DNA of 64,000 nucleotides from Micromonospora parva. Lineage in GTDB: Bacteria > Actinomycetota > Actinomycetes > Mycobacteriales > Micromonosporaceae. Position numbers and translations under genes: made by a program. Where the stretch lies: the NCBI RefSeq assembly GCF_000718515.1, contig NZ_JNZS01000012.1:195115-259114 (forward strand), written 5' to 3'. Position 1 is the first letter of the stretch, and every line of letters begins with the position of its first letter. Of this stretch, positions 35,482 through 44,003 are shown piece by piece. The notes below the pieces were generated by a model, which was not told the DNA's origin, did not search any database, and saw only the letters and a program-made list of their open reading frames with translations.

Positions 35482-35507
35482 CGACCGGCGGATCGAGCCG
35501 CCGGTCG
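35482..35507 (+). terminator. Attenuator hairpin between the leader peptide and argS
   Basis: Arms 35482-35491 and 35498-35507 pair perfectly over 10 bp (CGACCGGCGG and its complement) with a 6-nt ATCGAG loop. The 3' arm can instead pair with CCGGCG at 35445-35450 inside the Arg codons, which gives a possible antiterminator. Confidence 0.65.
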
Positions 35508-35590
35508 TTCGCTGGTCGTCCTCGGTCCGCCCGCATCTCCCCGTCAACGGCTCGCGTGACAGCGCGGGTCCGAGCGAGATCGGCGTACCC

Positions 35591-37336
35591 ATGGATCTTG
35601 AAAAGTTGTTGTCCGACCGGCTGGCACCGGCGTTCGCGGCGGTGGCCGGCGGCCCGGTCGACCCGCTGGTGCGGCGGTCCGGGCGCGCGGACTTCCAGTC
35701 CGACGCGGCGCTGGCGCTGGCCCGGCGGCTCGGTCGCCCGCCGCGGGACATCGCCGGCGCGGTGCTGGCCCACGCGGTGCTCGACGACATCGGCGTGTCG
35801 GCCGAGGTCTCCGGGCCGGGTTTCATCAACCTGACACTCGCCGACCGGGCGCTGGCCGACCTGGTCGCCGGGCTGGCGGGCGACGCCCGGCTCGGCGTGC
35901 CGCCGACGGCGACGCCGCAGACCGTGGTGGTCGACTACTCGGCGCCCAACGTGGCGAAGGAGATGCACGTCGGGCACCTCCGCTCGACCGTCATCGGTGA
36001 CGCGGCGGTGCGGCTGCTGACCTGGCTCGGGCACCGGGTGGTGCGGGTCAACCACCTGGGTGACTGGGGGACACCGTTCGGCATGCTGATCGAGCACCTG
36101 ATCGACCTCGGTGAGGCCGAGGCCGCGCAGCACCTGTCGATGGGCGACCTGGACACCTTCTATCGGGCGGCCCGTGTGAAGTTCGACGAAGACGAGGCGT
36201 TCCGGGAACGGTCCCGGCTGCGGGTGGTCGCGTTGCAGGGCGGCGACGAGCGGACCCGGCGGCTGTGGCGGCTGCTGGTGACGCAGTCCGAGCGGTACTT
36301 CCTGACCGTGTACGACCTGCTCGACGTGGGGTTGTCCGGCGACGACTTCCGGGGCGAGAGCGCCTACAACCATCTGCTCGCTGGTGTCGTCGACGACCTG
36401 GACCGGCTGGGGCTGCTGCGGCCCAGCGGTGGGGCCGAGTGCGTCTTCCCGCCCGGGTTCACCGGCCGGGACGGCGCGCCGTTGCCGCTGATCGTGCGCA
36501 AGAGTGACGGTGGGTACGGCTATCCGGCCACCGACCTGGCCGCGCTGCGGCAGCGCGTCGGCGAGCTGGGCGCGACCCGGCTGCTGTACGTCGTCGGCCT
36601 GCCGCAGCGGCAGCACTTCGCGATGGTGTTCGCCGTCGCCGAGGCGGCCGGTTGGCTCCGCCCACCGGTCCGGGCCGAGCATCTGGGCTTCGGGTCCATC
36701 CTCGGCGCCGACGGTCGGATGCTGCGTAGCCGGGCCGGTGAGTCGGTGAAGCTGGTCGGCCTGCTGGAGGAGGCGGTCGCCCGCGCCACCGACCTGGCCC
36801 GCAGCAGAAACCCGGACCTGGACGCCGAAGCCGCCGCCGAGATCGGCCGCGCGGTGGGCATCGGCGCGATCAAGTACGCGGACCTGTCCGTCGACCGGAC
36901 CAAGGATTACGTCCTGGACTGGGAGCGGATGCTCGCGCTGGACGGCAACACCGCGCCCTACCTCCAGTACGCGTACGCCCGGATCCGGTCGGTGCTGCGG
37001 CGGGCCGGGACCGCCGCGCAGCCGGATGCGCCGATCGTCCTCGCGCGGCCGGACGCGCCGATCGTCTTCGCGCAGCCGGCGGAGCGGGCGCTCGCGGTCG
37101 AGCTGCTCGGCTTCGCCGGGGTGGTCGGCGAGGTGGAGCGGAGCCTCGAACTCCACCAGCTCGCCGGGTACCTGCACCGGCTGGCTACCGCGTTCAGCGC
37201 GTTCTACGAGCGCTGCCCGGTGCTGCGCGCGTCGGACGAACTGCGGGAGAGCCGGCTGCTGCTGGCCGGGCTGACCGCCCGGACCCTGCGGCAGGGGCTG
37301 GACCTGCTCGGCATCCGAACGTTGGCGCGGATGTGA
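35591..37336 (+). CDS. argS: Arginyl-tRNA synthetase
   Basis: A 581-residue class I aminoacyl-tRNA synthetase. It has the N-terminal ArgS-specific domain (FQSDAALALARRLGRPP, SGPGFINLTL), the HIGH-type motif HVGH at 126-129 within SAPNVAKEMHVGHLRST, VNHLGDWGTPFGMLI, the Rossmann YPATDLAAL, GRMLRSRAGESVKL in place of KMSK (usual for ArgS), and the helical anticodon-binding DALR domain at the end (PYLQYAYARIRSVLRR). It charges tRNA(Arg) with arginine. It is preceded by a probable Arg-codon attenuator. The ribosome binding site just upstream is weak. Confidence 0.97.
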   Translation: MDLEKLLSDRLAPAFAAVAGGPVDPLVRRSGRADFQSDAALALARRLGRPPRDIAGAVLAHAVLDDIGVSAEVSGPGFINLTLADRALADLVAGLAGDARLGVPPTATPQTVVVDYSAPNVAKEMHVGHLRSTVIGDAAVRLLTWLGHRVVRVNHLGDWGTPFGMLIEHLIDLGEAEAAQHLSMGDLDTFYRAARVKFDEDEAFRERSRLRVVALQGGDERTRRLWRLLVTQSERYFLTVYDLLDVGLSGDDFRGESAYNHLLAGVVDDLDRLGLLRPSGGAECVFPPGFTGRDGAPLPLIVRKSDGGYGYPATDLAALRQRVGELGATRLLYVVGLPQRQHFAMVFAVAEAAGWLRPPVRAEHLGFGSILGADGRMLRSRAGESVKLVGLLEEAVARATDLARSRNPDLDAEAAAEIGRAVGIGAIKYADLSVDRTKDYVLDWERMLALDGNTAPYLQYAYARIRSVLRRAGTAAQPDAPIVLARPDAPIVFAQPAERALAVELLGFAGVVGEVERSLELHQLAGYLHRLATAFSAFYERCPVLRASDELRESRLLLAGLTARTLRQGLDLLGIRTLARM

Positions 37337-37358
37337 CGGGCCGGCTCCCCGGCCCCGG

Positions 37359-37730
37359 TCAGCGGGCCCGCTTCGTCGCCCGCTTCCGGGGTGGCGTCAA
37401 CAGGTCGGCGATCTGCGCGATCGCGGCGGGCACCAGGCGGTAGTACGCCCAGACCCCACGCTTGTCGCGTTCGAGCAGGCCGGCCTCGGTGAGGATCCGA
37501 AGGTGATGACTCACCGTCGGTTGAGAGAGATTGAGCGCCGACGTGAGGTCACTCACTGACGCCTCACCCTCCGGCGCGGACTGGATCAGGCTGAGCAACC
37601 GGAGTCGCGCCGGATCGGCGAAGGCCTTCAGCACCCCCGCTAGCCGCTCGGCATCGGCCCGCTTGATGGGATCGCCGGTGAGCGGCGAGATCGCAGGCAT
37701 GGCAGTTTTCGCAGTTCCCACGCCTGCCAT
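37359..37730 (-). CDS. ArsR-family transcriptional regulator
   Basis: A 123-residue winged-helix protein: LAGVLKAFADPARLRLLSLI, then SVSDLTSALNLSQPTVSHHLRILTEAGLLERDKRGVWAYYRLV. These are the ArsR/SmtB signatures. The metal-binding CxC motif of arsenic or zinc sensors is absent from the recognition helix region, so it may sense something other than metal. ATG 37730 was chosen, though MPAIS at 37700 is possible. It is convergent with argS at its 3' end and lies downstream of the xylanase gene, separated by a strong hairpin. No target is evident. Confidence 0.88.
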   Translation of the reverse strand: MAGVGTAKTAMPAISPLTGDPIKRADAERLAGVLKAFADPARLRLLSLIQSAPEGEASVSDLTSALNLSQPTVSHHLRILTEAGLLERDKRGVWAYYRLVPAAIAQIADLLTPPRKRATKRAR

Positions 37731-37845
37731 AGTGACACCAACACCATCAATAAACCGGCAGAAACCGACACCAGCCCTCCGATGGCGTCCAGATGGCGCA
37801 ACGACGCCACCGAACGTGAGTCGAACGCCGACGTCCGTGGTGGCA

Positions 37846-37887
37846 GACGGGCCGTGTGGAGCTTCGGCAAGCTCCACACGGCCCGTC
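37846..37887. terminator. Strong hairpin after the GH10 xylanase gene
   Basis: Arms 37846-37864 and 37869-37887 are perfect 19-bp inverted repeats around a CGGC loop, 15 nt after the xylanase stop. It isolates the xylanase transcript from the ArsR gene. Confidence 0.8.
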
Positions 37888-37901
37888 CGGCGAAATGCGT
37901 G

Positions 37902-39095
37902 TCAGCGGCGCGGTTTGGGGGCGACGCGGGGCAGGACGTACGGCGGCCCAGCGAAGATCAGGTCGGACTTCAACTCGTGGTAGGCCCGCTTGGGCTGGTA
38001 GTTCTCGTCGTAGATGGTGGCCAGGCCCTCCGGCGGGTCGCTGAACCAGCCGGGCACCCACGAGTGGTTGTCACTGAAACCCCAGACCGTGTACGACAGG
38101 CAGCTCCGCACGGCGAGGCACGCCTTCATCAGCACGCTGAAGTTGGCGGCCGACGCCTGGAGCCGCGGGTTGATCTCCTCCGAGTTGCCCGCCTGGACGC
38201 CCGCCGTCAGTTGACTGCGGACGTCGACCTCGGTGAACGCCGTCGCGACGCCGAGCCCGCTGAACTTCTTCAGCGCCGCCGTCACCTGGAGGGTGTCGAA
38301 GTTGCCGTACTGGGTGCCCAGGTGGCCCTGGGCGCCGACGCCGTCGATCGGGACACCCTGAGCGCGCAGGCTCTTGGTCATGTCGTACACGAACTGGGTC
38401 TTGTCGTCGGCCGGGTTGCCCGAGCCGAACGCCTCGATGTTGTAGTCGTTGTAGAACAGCAGCGCCTTCGGGTCGGCGGCCCGTGCCCAGCGGAACGCGT
38501 CGGCGATGTAGCCGGGCCCCAGGTTCTGCGCCCAGAAACCCTTGTAGTGCAGTGTCGACGGGGTGTCCCAGGGGTCGCTGACCGCCTCGTTGACCACGTC
38601 CCACTGCCAGATCTTGCCCTTGTAGCGGTTGACGACAGTGGTGATGTGCTTGCGCAGCAGCTCGCGCAACTCCTGCTTGCTGATGGAGCCGTCGGCGACG
38701 CCACTGGTCAGCCAGGCGGGCAACTGGTTGTGCCAGACCAGCACGTGACCACGCACGCTCTGCCGGTTGCGCTTGGCGAACTCCACGAACTCGTCGGCCG
38801 GAGCCCAGTTGTAGGTGCCACGGGTGGGCTCCAGGCTCTCCCACTTCATCACGTTCTCGGCGGTGACCGAGGCGAACTCGGTGGAGGCCAGCTTGCGGTA
38901 CTGGGGGTCGCTGGCGTCGTTGAGGGCGTCCATGTCCACCGCGGTGCCGACGTGCAGACCGTGGCGCAGGCCGAGGGTGGCGAGGCTCTGCGTCATGGGG
39001 TCGTACGGCCGGCTCGCGGTGGCCGGCACCGTGTTCAGCGTCGCGACGGTCGCGACGGCGACCAGGCCGACGGTCGACCACTGCCTTAGCTTCAT
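37902..39095 (-). CDS. Secreted GH10 endo-1,4-beta-xylanase
   Basis: A 397-residue secreted xylanase with signal peptide VGLVAVATVATLNTVPATA. The GH10 barrel shows VTAENVMKWESLEP, GHVLVWHNQLPAWL, WQWDVVNEAVSD (the acid/base Glu), FYNDYNIEAFG and FTEVDVRS (the nucleophile Glu), with VWGFSDNHSWVPGWF near the end. No carbohydrate-binding module is attached. AAGGAAGG precedes the ATG. It cuts xylan chains outside the cell and fits the arabinoxylan-degrading enzymes elsewhere in the window. The upstream region has direct AAACTTCCGG repeats that may bind a regulator. Confidence 0.95.
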   Translation of the reverse strand: MKLRQWSTVGLVAVATVATLNTVPATASRPYDPMTQSLATLGLRHGLHVGTAVDMDALNDASDPQYRKLASTEFASVTAENVMKWESLEPTRGTYNWAPADEFVEFAKRNRQSVRGHVLVWHNQLPAWLTSGVADGSISKQELRELLRKHITTVVNRYKGKIWQWDVVNEAVSDPWDTPSTLHYKGFWAQNLGPGYIADAFRWARAADPKALLFYNDYNIEAFGSGNPADDKTQFVYDMTKSLRAQGVPIDGVGAQGHLGTQYGNFDTLQVTAALKKFSGLGVATAFTEVDVRSQLTAGVQAGNSEEINPRLQASAANFSVLMKACLAVRSCLSYTVWGFSDNHSWVPGWFSDPPEGLATIYDENYQPKRAYHELKSDLIFAGPPYVLPRVAPKPRR

Positions 39096-39262
39096 GTGCC
39101 TTCCTTCCAAACGATCAATGGGAATGTGTCGATCAGGGAGGCGAGGGTCCGGTGCTGGCCGGCGGGAACGTGGTCGGGTGGGCGGGCGACACCGGTGGTT
39201 CCGGCCGGAAACCGGAAACCCGCTCGAAACGTTAAGCCGATCTATGTCTGGGCGTCAACGGT

Positions 39263-39328
39263 GAAAACTTCCGGAAATTCATCACATGACCTGCGCAGCC
39301 CTGGGCCACCAAGCGTCGAAACTTCCGG
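39263..39328. promoter_or_regulatory. Direct repeats upstream of the xylanase gene
   Basis: AAACTTCCGG occurs at 39265-39274 and again at 39319-39328, 170-235 bp before the xylanase start. The first copy sits within GAAAACTTCCGGAAATTC, which is partly palindromic. The AT-richer bases stand out. The function is inferred. The rest of the 316-bp intergenic region shows nothing clear. Confidence 0.4.
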
Positions 39329-39411
39329 GATCAGCTTCCGGCCCCGGCGCACGCCGGTGGCATCGTCGACGCGGTGGTCGACGATGCCCCGGTGCCGTTG
39401 GGTAAGACCGG

Positions 39412-40233
39412 TCAGCGCAGGCCGGCGAAGAGGTCGTCCTCGGGGGTCGGCGCGCCGGTCCGGTCCCGGACCCGCAGGAAGGTCTCCACGCCCATCAGCT
39501 CGGTGAACCGCTCCTGACCGAGTTGCAGGAAGAAGATGTTCTCGGTCTGACTGGCGTGCGTGGCCAGCGCGTTGAACTTCTGCGCGCCGAACTTGCTCGT
39601 GTCGACCCAGGTGGTGATCTCGTCGTCGGGGAGGCCGAGCTGCGGCTGCGACGCGTCCGGCTCGGCCCAGTCGACGCCGAGCTCCTTCATGATCCGACCG
39701 AACTCCGCGAACGCCGTACGCGGCACCGTGGTCCAGTAGACCTTCGCCGGGACGTCCGTCTGCTCGACGGCGGCCATGGTGATCCGATGCGCCTGGATGT
39801 GGTCCGGGTGGCCGTAGAAACCGTTCTCGTCGTACGTGACGATCACGTCCGGCTGGTACTGCCGGATCAGCTCCGCGAGCCGGGTCGCCGCCTCCGCCAC
39901 CGGGGTCGTCCAGAACGCGCCGGGCTGGTCGTTGGTCGGCCAGCCCATCATCCCCGAGTCGGCGTAGCCGAGGGTCTCCAGGTGGGTGACGTTCAGCGCC
40001 GCGCAGCTGGCCTCCAGCTCGGCCTGACGCATCGCCACCACGGCGGCCGGGTCTTGCCCCTCCTCGCCCGGCTTGACCCCACCCGGGCCGTCCCCACATC
40101 GCCCGTCGGTGCAGGTCACCAGCACGGTGGTGACCCCCTCGGCGGCATAGCGGGCGAGGACGCCGCCGGTGCTCGTCGCCTCGTCGTCGGGGTGGGCGTG
40201 CACCGCCATCAGGGTCAGAGGTCGCTCAGCCAT
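39412..40233 (-). CDS. PIG-L family deacetylase, Mca/MshB-like
   Basis: A 273-residue zinc hydrolase. AHPDDE at residues 13-18 gives the zinc-binding His and Asp, and YDENGFYGHPDHIQAH has the third ligand. LETLGYADSGMMGW resembles mycothiol S-conjugate amidases, which cleave GlcN-inositol conjugates to remove toxic adducts; other PIG-L proteins deacetylate sugar amines. It is likely a cytoplasmic detoxification or deacetylation enzyme, but the exact substrate cannot be told. ACCCTA at 40240-40245 (TAGGGT on its strand) stands 6 nt before the ATG, so the mRNA is probably leaderless. Confidence 0.88.
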   Translation of the reverse strand: MAERPLTLMAVHAHPDDEATSTGGVLARYAAEGVTTVLVTCTDGRCGDGPGGVKPGEEGQDPAAVVAMRQAELEASCAALNVTHLETLGYADSGMMGWPTNDQPGAFWTTPVAEAATRLAELIRQYQPDVIVTYDENGFYGHPDHIQAHRITMAAVEQTDVPAKVYWTTVPRTAFAEFGRIMKELGVDWAEPDASQPQLGLPDDEITTWVDTSKFGAQKFNALATHASQTENIFFLQLGQERFTELMGVETFLRVRDRTGAPTPEDDLFAGLR

Positions 40234-40424
40234 GCCAACACCCTACGGTTCCGCGGCTACCACTCCACGACCTCCACCCGCAACGACGGCGGGGAGCGGG
40301 CATCCTACCCAGTTCGGCATCCGCGCAGCGGTCCTTGTGTGAACGGTGATCACGTCCCGGGCGGGTCGCTAGATTCGGCCGTGATCAGCCCAACCGAGCA
40401 GGTACGGACGTGGGGAGAGAGCCG

Positions 40425-41330
40425 ATGGCAAGAGCCGCTGGCGGGTTCACCGACCTGCGACAGGTCGAGGCCGGACTCCTGAACGTGGGGTACGTGGACG
40501 CCGGGCCGCCCGACGGGGACCCGGTGATCCTCCTGCACGGGTGGCCCTACGACATCCACAGCTTCGTCGACGTCGTACCGCTGCTCACCGCTGCCGGTCA
40601 CCGGGTCGTCGTCCCGTACCTGCGGGGTTACGGCACGACCCGGTTCCTCGCCGACGACACCATGCGCAACGGCGAACCGGCGGCGATGGGGCTCGACCTC
40701 ATCGCCCTGATGGACGCCCTGAAGATCGACACCGCGAAGCTGGCCGGCTTCGACTGGGGCGCGCGGACCGCCGATGTCGTGGCCGCGCTGTGGCCCGAAC
40801 GCTGCCGAGGGTTGGTCTCGGTCAGCGGCTACCTGATCGCCAGCCAGGAATCCGGTAAGGCGCCGCTGCCGCCGAAGGCGGAGTTGGCGTGGTGGTACCA
40901 GTACTACTTCGCCACCGAGCGCGGGCGGGAAGGTTACGACAAGAACCGGCGCGCCTTCAACAAGCTGATCTGGCACACCGCGTCCCCCCGGTGGACCTTC
41001 GACGACGCGACCTACGACCGCAGCGCCGCGGCGTTCGACAACCCCGACCACGTCGACATCGTGATTCACAACTACCGGTGGCGGATGGCCCTCGCCGACG
41101 GCGAGGCACAGTACGACGAGATCGAGCAGCGTCTCGCCGGGCAACCGAAGATCAGCGTGCCCAGCATCTCCATGGAAGGCGACGCCAACGGTGCGCCCCA
41201 CGTCGAGCCCACCGTCTACGCCAAGCAGTTCACCGGGCCGTACGAGCACCGGACCGTGGGTGGCGGCGTCGGGCACAACCTGCCGCAGGAGGCGCCGCAG
41301 GCCTTCGCGGACGCGGTGCTGGAGGTCTGA
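40425..41330 (+). CDS. Epoxide hydrolase/haloalkane dehalogenase-like alpha/beta-hydrolase
   Basis: A 301-residue alpha/beta-hydrolase. VILLHGWPYDIHSF carries the HGxP oxyanion motif. GFDWGARTADVVA has Asp as nucleophile, as in epoxide hydrolases and haloalkane dehalogenases, not Ser. A C-terminal GGGVGHNLPQEAPQAF supplies the catalytic His. ATG 40425 with GGGGAGAG 7 nt upstream was chosen over the in-frame GTG 40410. It is convergent with prfH, 4 nt apart. Its physiological substrate is unknown. Confidence 0.88.
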   Translation: MARAAGGFTDLRQVEAGLLNVGYVDAGPPDGDPVILLHGWPYDIHSFVDVVPLLTAAGHRVVVPYLRGYGTTRFLADDTMRNGEPAAMGLDLIALMDALKIDTAKLAGFDWGARTADVVAALWPERCRGLVSVSGYLIASQESGKAPLPPKAELAWWYQYYFATERGREGYDKNRRAFNKLIWHTASPRWTFDDATYDRSAAAFDNPDHVDIVIHNYRWRMALADGEAQYDEIEQRLAGQPKISVPSISMEGDANGAPHVEPTVYAKQFTGPYEHRTVGGGVGHNLPQEAPQAFADAVLEV

Positions 41331-41334
41331 GTCG

Positions 41335-41964
41335 CTAGCCTCCCGGCCGCCGGGGCGTCGGGCGTTCCACCCGCACCGGGTCGCCGCGGACCAGCCCGTC
41401 GTGGATGCGCCAGCGGGCGGTGGTGACGGCCCGCCGGGCCGCCTCGTCGCCCTGCTCGACGCGTTGGCGCAGCAGCTCCACCGCGATCCGGCGGTTGAGA
41501 CTGAACTGCCGCTCCTCGTCCACCACGACGACGATGCCCGAGGGGCGGTGCGTCGCGCGTACCGCGGTGCTGGCCTTGTTCCGGTGCTGACCACCCGGCC
41601 CGCCGGTGCGGCAGGCGACGACGTCGACGTCCGCGTCGCGGAACGTCGTGGGTCGGGCGTCGCGTTCGGGTGGCTGGGCGGTGACGTACCAGTTCTTCCG
41701 GCCGCTGCCCGACCGGTACGGGCTGGGGGCCTGCCAGCACAGCGTCCCGGTCCACGACGCCGCGAACGCCTCGGCGTCGGCGCCGGAGATCCGGATCAGC
41801 ACCGACCGGTAGGTGCCGGCGCGGTCACCGGGCACCGCGTGCACCTGCTGGATCGTCAGACCTCGGCGGGTGCCCTCGCCCCGCAGGCGGTGCAGCAGCT
41901 GACCCAGTGCCCAGGCGCACTCCTGCGGCCCCCGTCCCGCCGACAGCAGCAGGAACACGTTCAC
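41335..41964 (-). CDS. prfH: Peptide chain release factor H
   Basis: A 209-residue release-factor-like protein. The GGQ motif lies in CRTGGPGGQHRNKASTAVRATH (GGQ at 124-126), followed by a basic C-terminal tail. It lacks the stop-codon recognition domains of RF1/RF2. The N-terminal 90 residues are a separate domain. It overlaps rtcB by 4 nt. PrfH paired with RtcB is known to recognise ribosomes damaged in the decoding centre, release the nascent chain, and allow RtcB to re-ligate the 16S rRNA. That role is inferred from the pairing and family. Confidence 0.92.
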   Translation of the reverse strand: MNVFLLLSAGRGPQECAWALGQLLHRLRGEGTRRGLTIQQVHAVPGDRAGTYRSVLIRISGADAEAFAASWTGTLCWQAPSPYRSGSGRKNWYVTAQPPERDARPTTFRDADVDVVACRTGGPGGQHRNKASTAVRATHRPSGIVVVVDEERQFSLNRRIAVELLRQRVEQGDEAARRAVTTARWRIHDGLVRGDPVRVERPTPRRPGG

Positions 41965-43148
41965 GACCGGCCCCGCCTGCCGCGGTGTCCCCGCCGGTCC
42001 GCTCGGGCGGCGGACCCGGGGTCGGGCGTCTTGTAGGTGACCACTGGCGTCGTGGCGAGCACCGGCGTGGCCAGGCGGTGCTCGACCAGGTCGGCGATCA
42101 CCTGCTCGATGCGCTTGTACGCGGTGGGCGCCTCCTCGAAGAGCAGCTGCCGGTCACCGCACACCACCAGCGACCCGACCGGGGTACGCCGCAGCTCCTC
42201 GACGGTGTGCTTGGCCCGGCCCCGCCGCAGGGCGTCGGCGCGCGACATCTTGCGGCCCGCGCCATGGGCCACGGAATGGTTGGCGTCCGGCCCGGCGTGC
42301 GTGGCCACCAGGTAGGAAGCCGTGCCCCGGGTGCCGGCGATCAGGACGTCGCGCCCGTCACCCGGCGCCGCGCCCTTGCGGTGCAGGTAGATTCCGTCCC
42401 GAACCTCGACCAGGTTGTGGCACTGGTCGACGATCGGCGCGGTGGGTTCGGCCCCCAACGCGTGCGCCACCCGGGCGGCCAGCACCCGGCGGTTGAGCGA
42501 ACCCCAGCGCACGGCGTCGTCGTGGCTGCGCAGGTAGGCGGCGGGGTCGACAGCCGGCCCGGCACCGTGGACCTCGGTGTGCGCCCGCAGGATCCGCTCG
42601 CCCAGGCCACGGGAACCGCTGTGCACGATGAGCACGAGGTCGCCCGCGTCGAGCCCGAGCCGGCCGGCGTGCCGCCCGTCGAGGATGGTGTCGACCCGGG
42701 CCAGCTCCACGAAGTGATTGCCCCGGCCGACCGTCCCGAGCCCGTCCAGGTGACCGGCCGGAACGTCACCGTCGACGGCGGCCCACGCCGGGTCGTCGGC
42801 GTCGCGTACCGGGTCGAGCGCCTGGTCGAGGTCGGGGAACCGGGCGGCGAGCCGTTCCGGTACGGCCCGTTTCAGCTTGATCGGAAACACGGCGATGCCG
42901 CAGCCGATGTCGGAGCCCACCAGGAACGGGTACAGCACTGTCGACGCCATGGCCGCGCCGATCGGCGCGCCCTTGCCGGGATGCAGGTCCGGCATCGCGG
43001 CGACGTGCCGCATGCCGTCCAGGGCGGCGACCTGTCGACACTGGGCGAGCGCCGCGGACTCGATCCAGCTCGTCGGTGAGGCGAACACCGTGACGGTGGC
43101 CGGGGTGGACGGGGGCAGGGGCTCCCGAGGGAGGTGGTGCTGGGACAA
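41961..43148 (-). CDS. rtcB: RNA-splicing ligase RtcB (RtcB2 type)
   Basis: A 395-residue RNA ligase. MPDLHPGKGAPIGAAM and VGSDIGCGIAVF hold metal ligands including Cys83. GRGNHFVEL, VHSGSRGLG and AHGAGRKMSR (the GMP-accepting His region) complete the active site. It joins 2',3'-cyclic phosphate to 5'-OH RNA ends with GTP and manganese. The start appears to be TTG at 43148 with a weak ribosome binding site; an internal GTG is possible. It overlaps prfH by 4 nt. The adjacent prfH indicates repair of cleaved rRNA rather than tRNA splicing. Confidence 0.95.
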   Translation of the reverse strand: MSQHHLPREPLPPSTPATVTVFASPTSWIESAALAQCRQVAALDGMRHVAAMPDLHPGKGAPIGAAMASTVLYPFLVGSDIGCGIAVFPIKLKRAVPERLAARFPDLDQALDPVRDADDPAWAAVDGDVPAGHLDGLGTVGRGNHFVELARVDTILDGRHAGRLGLDAGDLVLIVHSGSRGLGERILRAHTEVHGAGPAVDPAAYLRSHDDAVRWGSLNRRVLAARVAHALGAEPTAPIVDQCHNLVEVRDGIYLHRKGAAPGDGRDVLIAGTRGTASYLVATHAGPDANHSVAHGAGRKMSRADALRRGRAKHTVEELRRTPVGSLVVCGDRQLLFEEAPTAYKRIEQVIADLVEHRLATPVLATTPVVTYKTPDPGSAARADRRGHRGRRGRS

Positions 43149-43319
43149 GGAGGCTCACTTCTCGCTTGCGAACGTGGGAACGGACGGCGTCACGGCCCCG
43201 GGAGGCGTCACCGGTGGCGCGGAGCAGGGGGTGGTGTCCGTCAGTACGTCATGGCCGTCACTCTGGCCCAGGCAGGTCGGCCCGACAACTGATTTTCCTT
43301 CACGACGTACGCTGCCGCG

Positions 43320-43850
43320 ATGAGCGCACCGCGTCGCGTCCTGGTCTACGGGGTGTACGGCTCCGGCAAGTCCACCCTCGCGGCGCGGCTGGCCGACCAC
43401 CTCGGACTGCCCTGGCATCCGGTGGACGATCTGCTCTGGCAACCGGGCTGGGTCGAGGTGCCGGTCACCCAGCAGCGCAGCCGGATCGAGGAGATCTGCC
43501 GACGGGACCGCTGGATCATCGACGGGGCGTACCACGGGTGGCGGGACGTCCCGCTGGCCCGCGCCGACCTGGTCGTCGGCCTGGACTATCCACGGTGGTG
43601 CTCGTTCGGACGGTTGCTGCGCCGCACCGCCCGTCGGGTGGTCACCGGCGAGGTGATCTGCAACGGCAACCGCGAGTCGCTGAGCAGTGTGCTGTCCCGG
43701 GACTCGATCCTGCTGTGGCACGTCACCGCGTTCGGCCGGGCCCGCCGGCGGATGCGGGCCTGGCAGGCGGACCCGTCCGCGCCGCGAGTGGTGTTACTGC
43801 GCTCCCCGGCGGAGCTGGACGCTTGGCTGGCCGGCCTGCCCGGTCGATGA
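43320..43850 (+). CDS. P-loop adenylate kinase/topology modulation (FlaR)-like protein
   Basis: A 176-residue NTPase with Walker [13 protein letters not shown] (9-20), DDLLWQPGW and [11 protein letters not shown], the pattern of the AAA/FlaR-like nucleotide kinase family. A TACGCT element 6 nt before the ATG suggests a leaderless transcript. It has no signal or membrane segment. It stands alone and divergent from rtcB. The target of its phosphotransfer, if any, is unknown. Confidence 0.85.
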   Translation: MSAPRRVLVYGVYGSGKSTLAARLADHLGLPWHPVDDLLWQPGWVEVPVTQQRSRIEEICRRDRWIIDGAYHGWRDVPLARADLVVGLDYPRWCSFGRLLRRTARRVVTGEVICNGNRESLSSVLSRDSILLWHVTAFGRARRRMRAWQADPSAPRVVLLRSPAELDAWLAGLPGR

Positions 43851-44003
43851 GGTCGCGCGGAGAGCCGCCGAACTGAGCTCTGACCGAGCTCGCACCGGGT
43901 GCCGTACTCATTCGACCAGGTGGACGCCGCCGGCCCGCTCCATCGGGGAGCGGGCCGACGATGTCACGTGGCCCGGCCGTACTCGCGCCGGCCGGGCCAC
44001 CGG

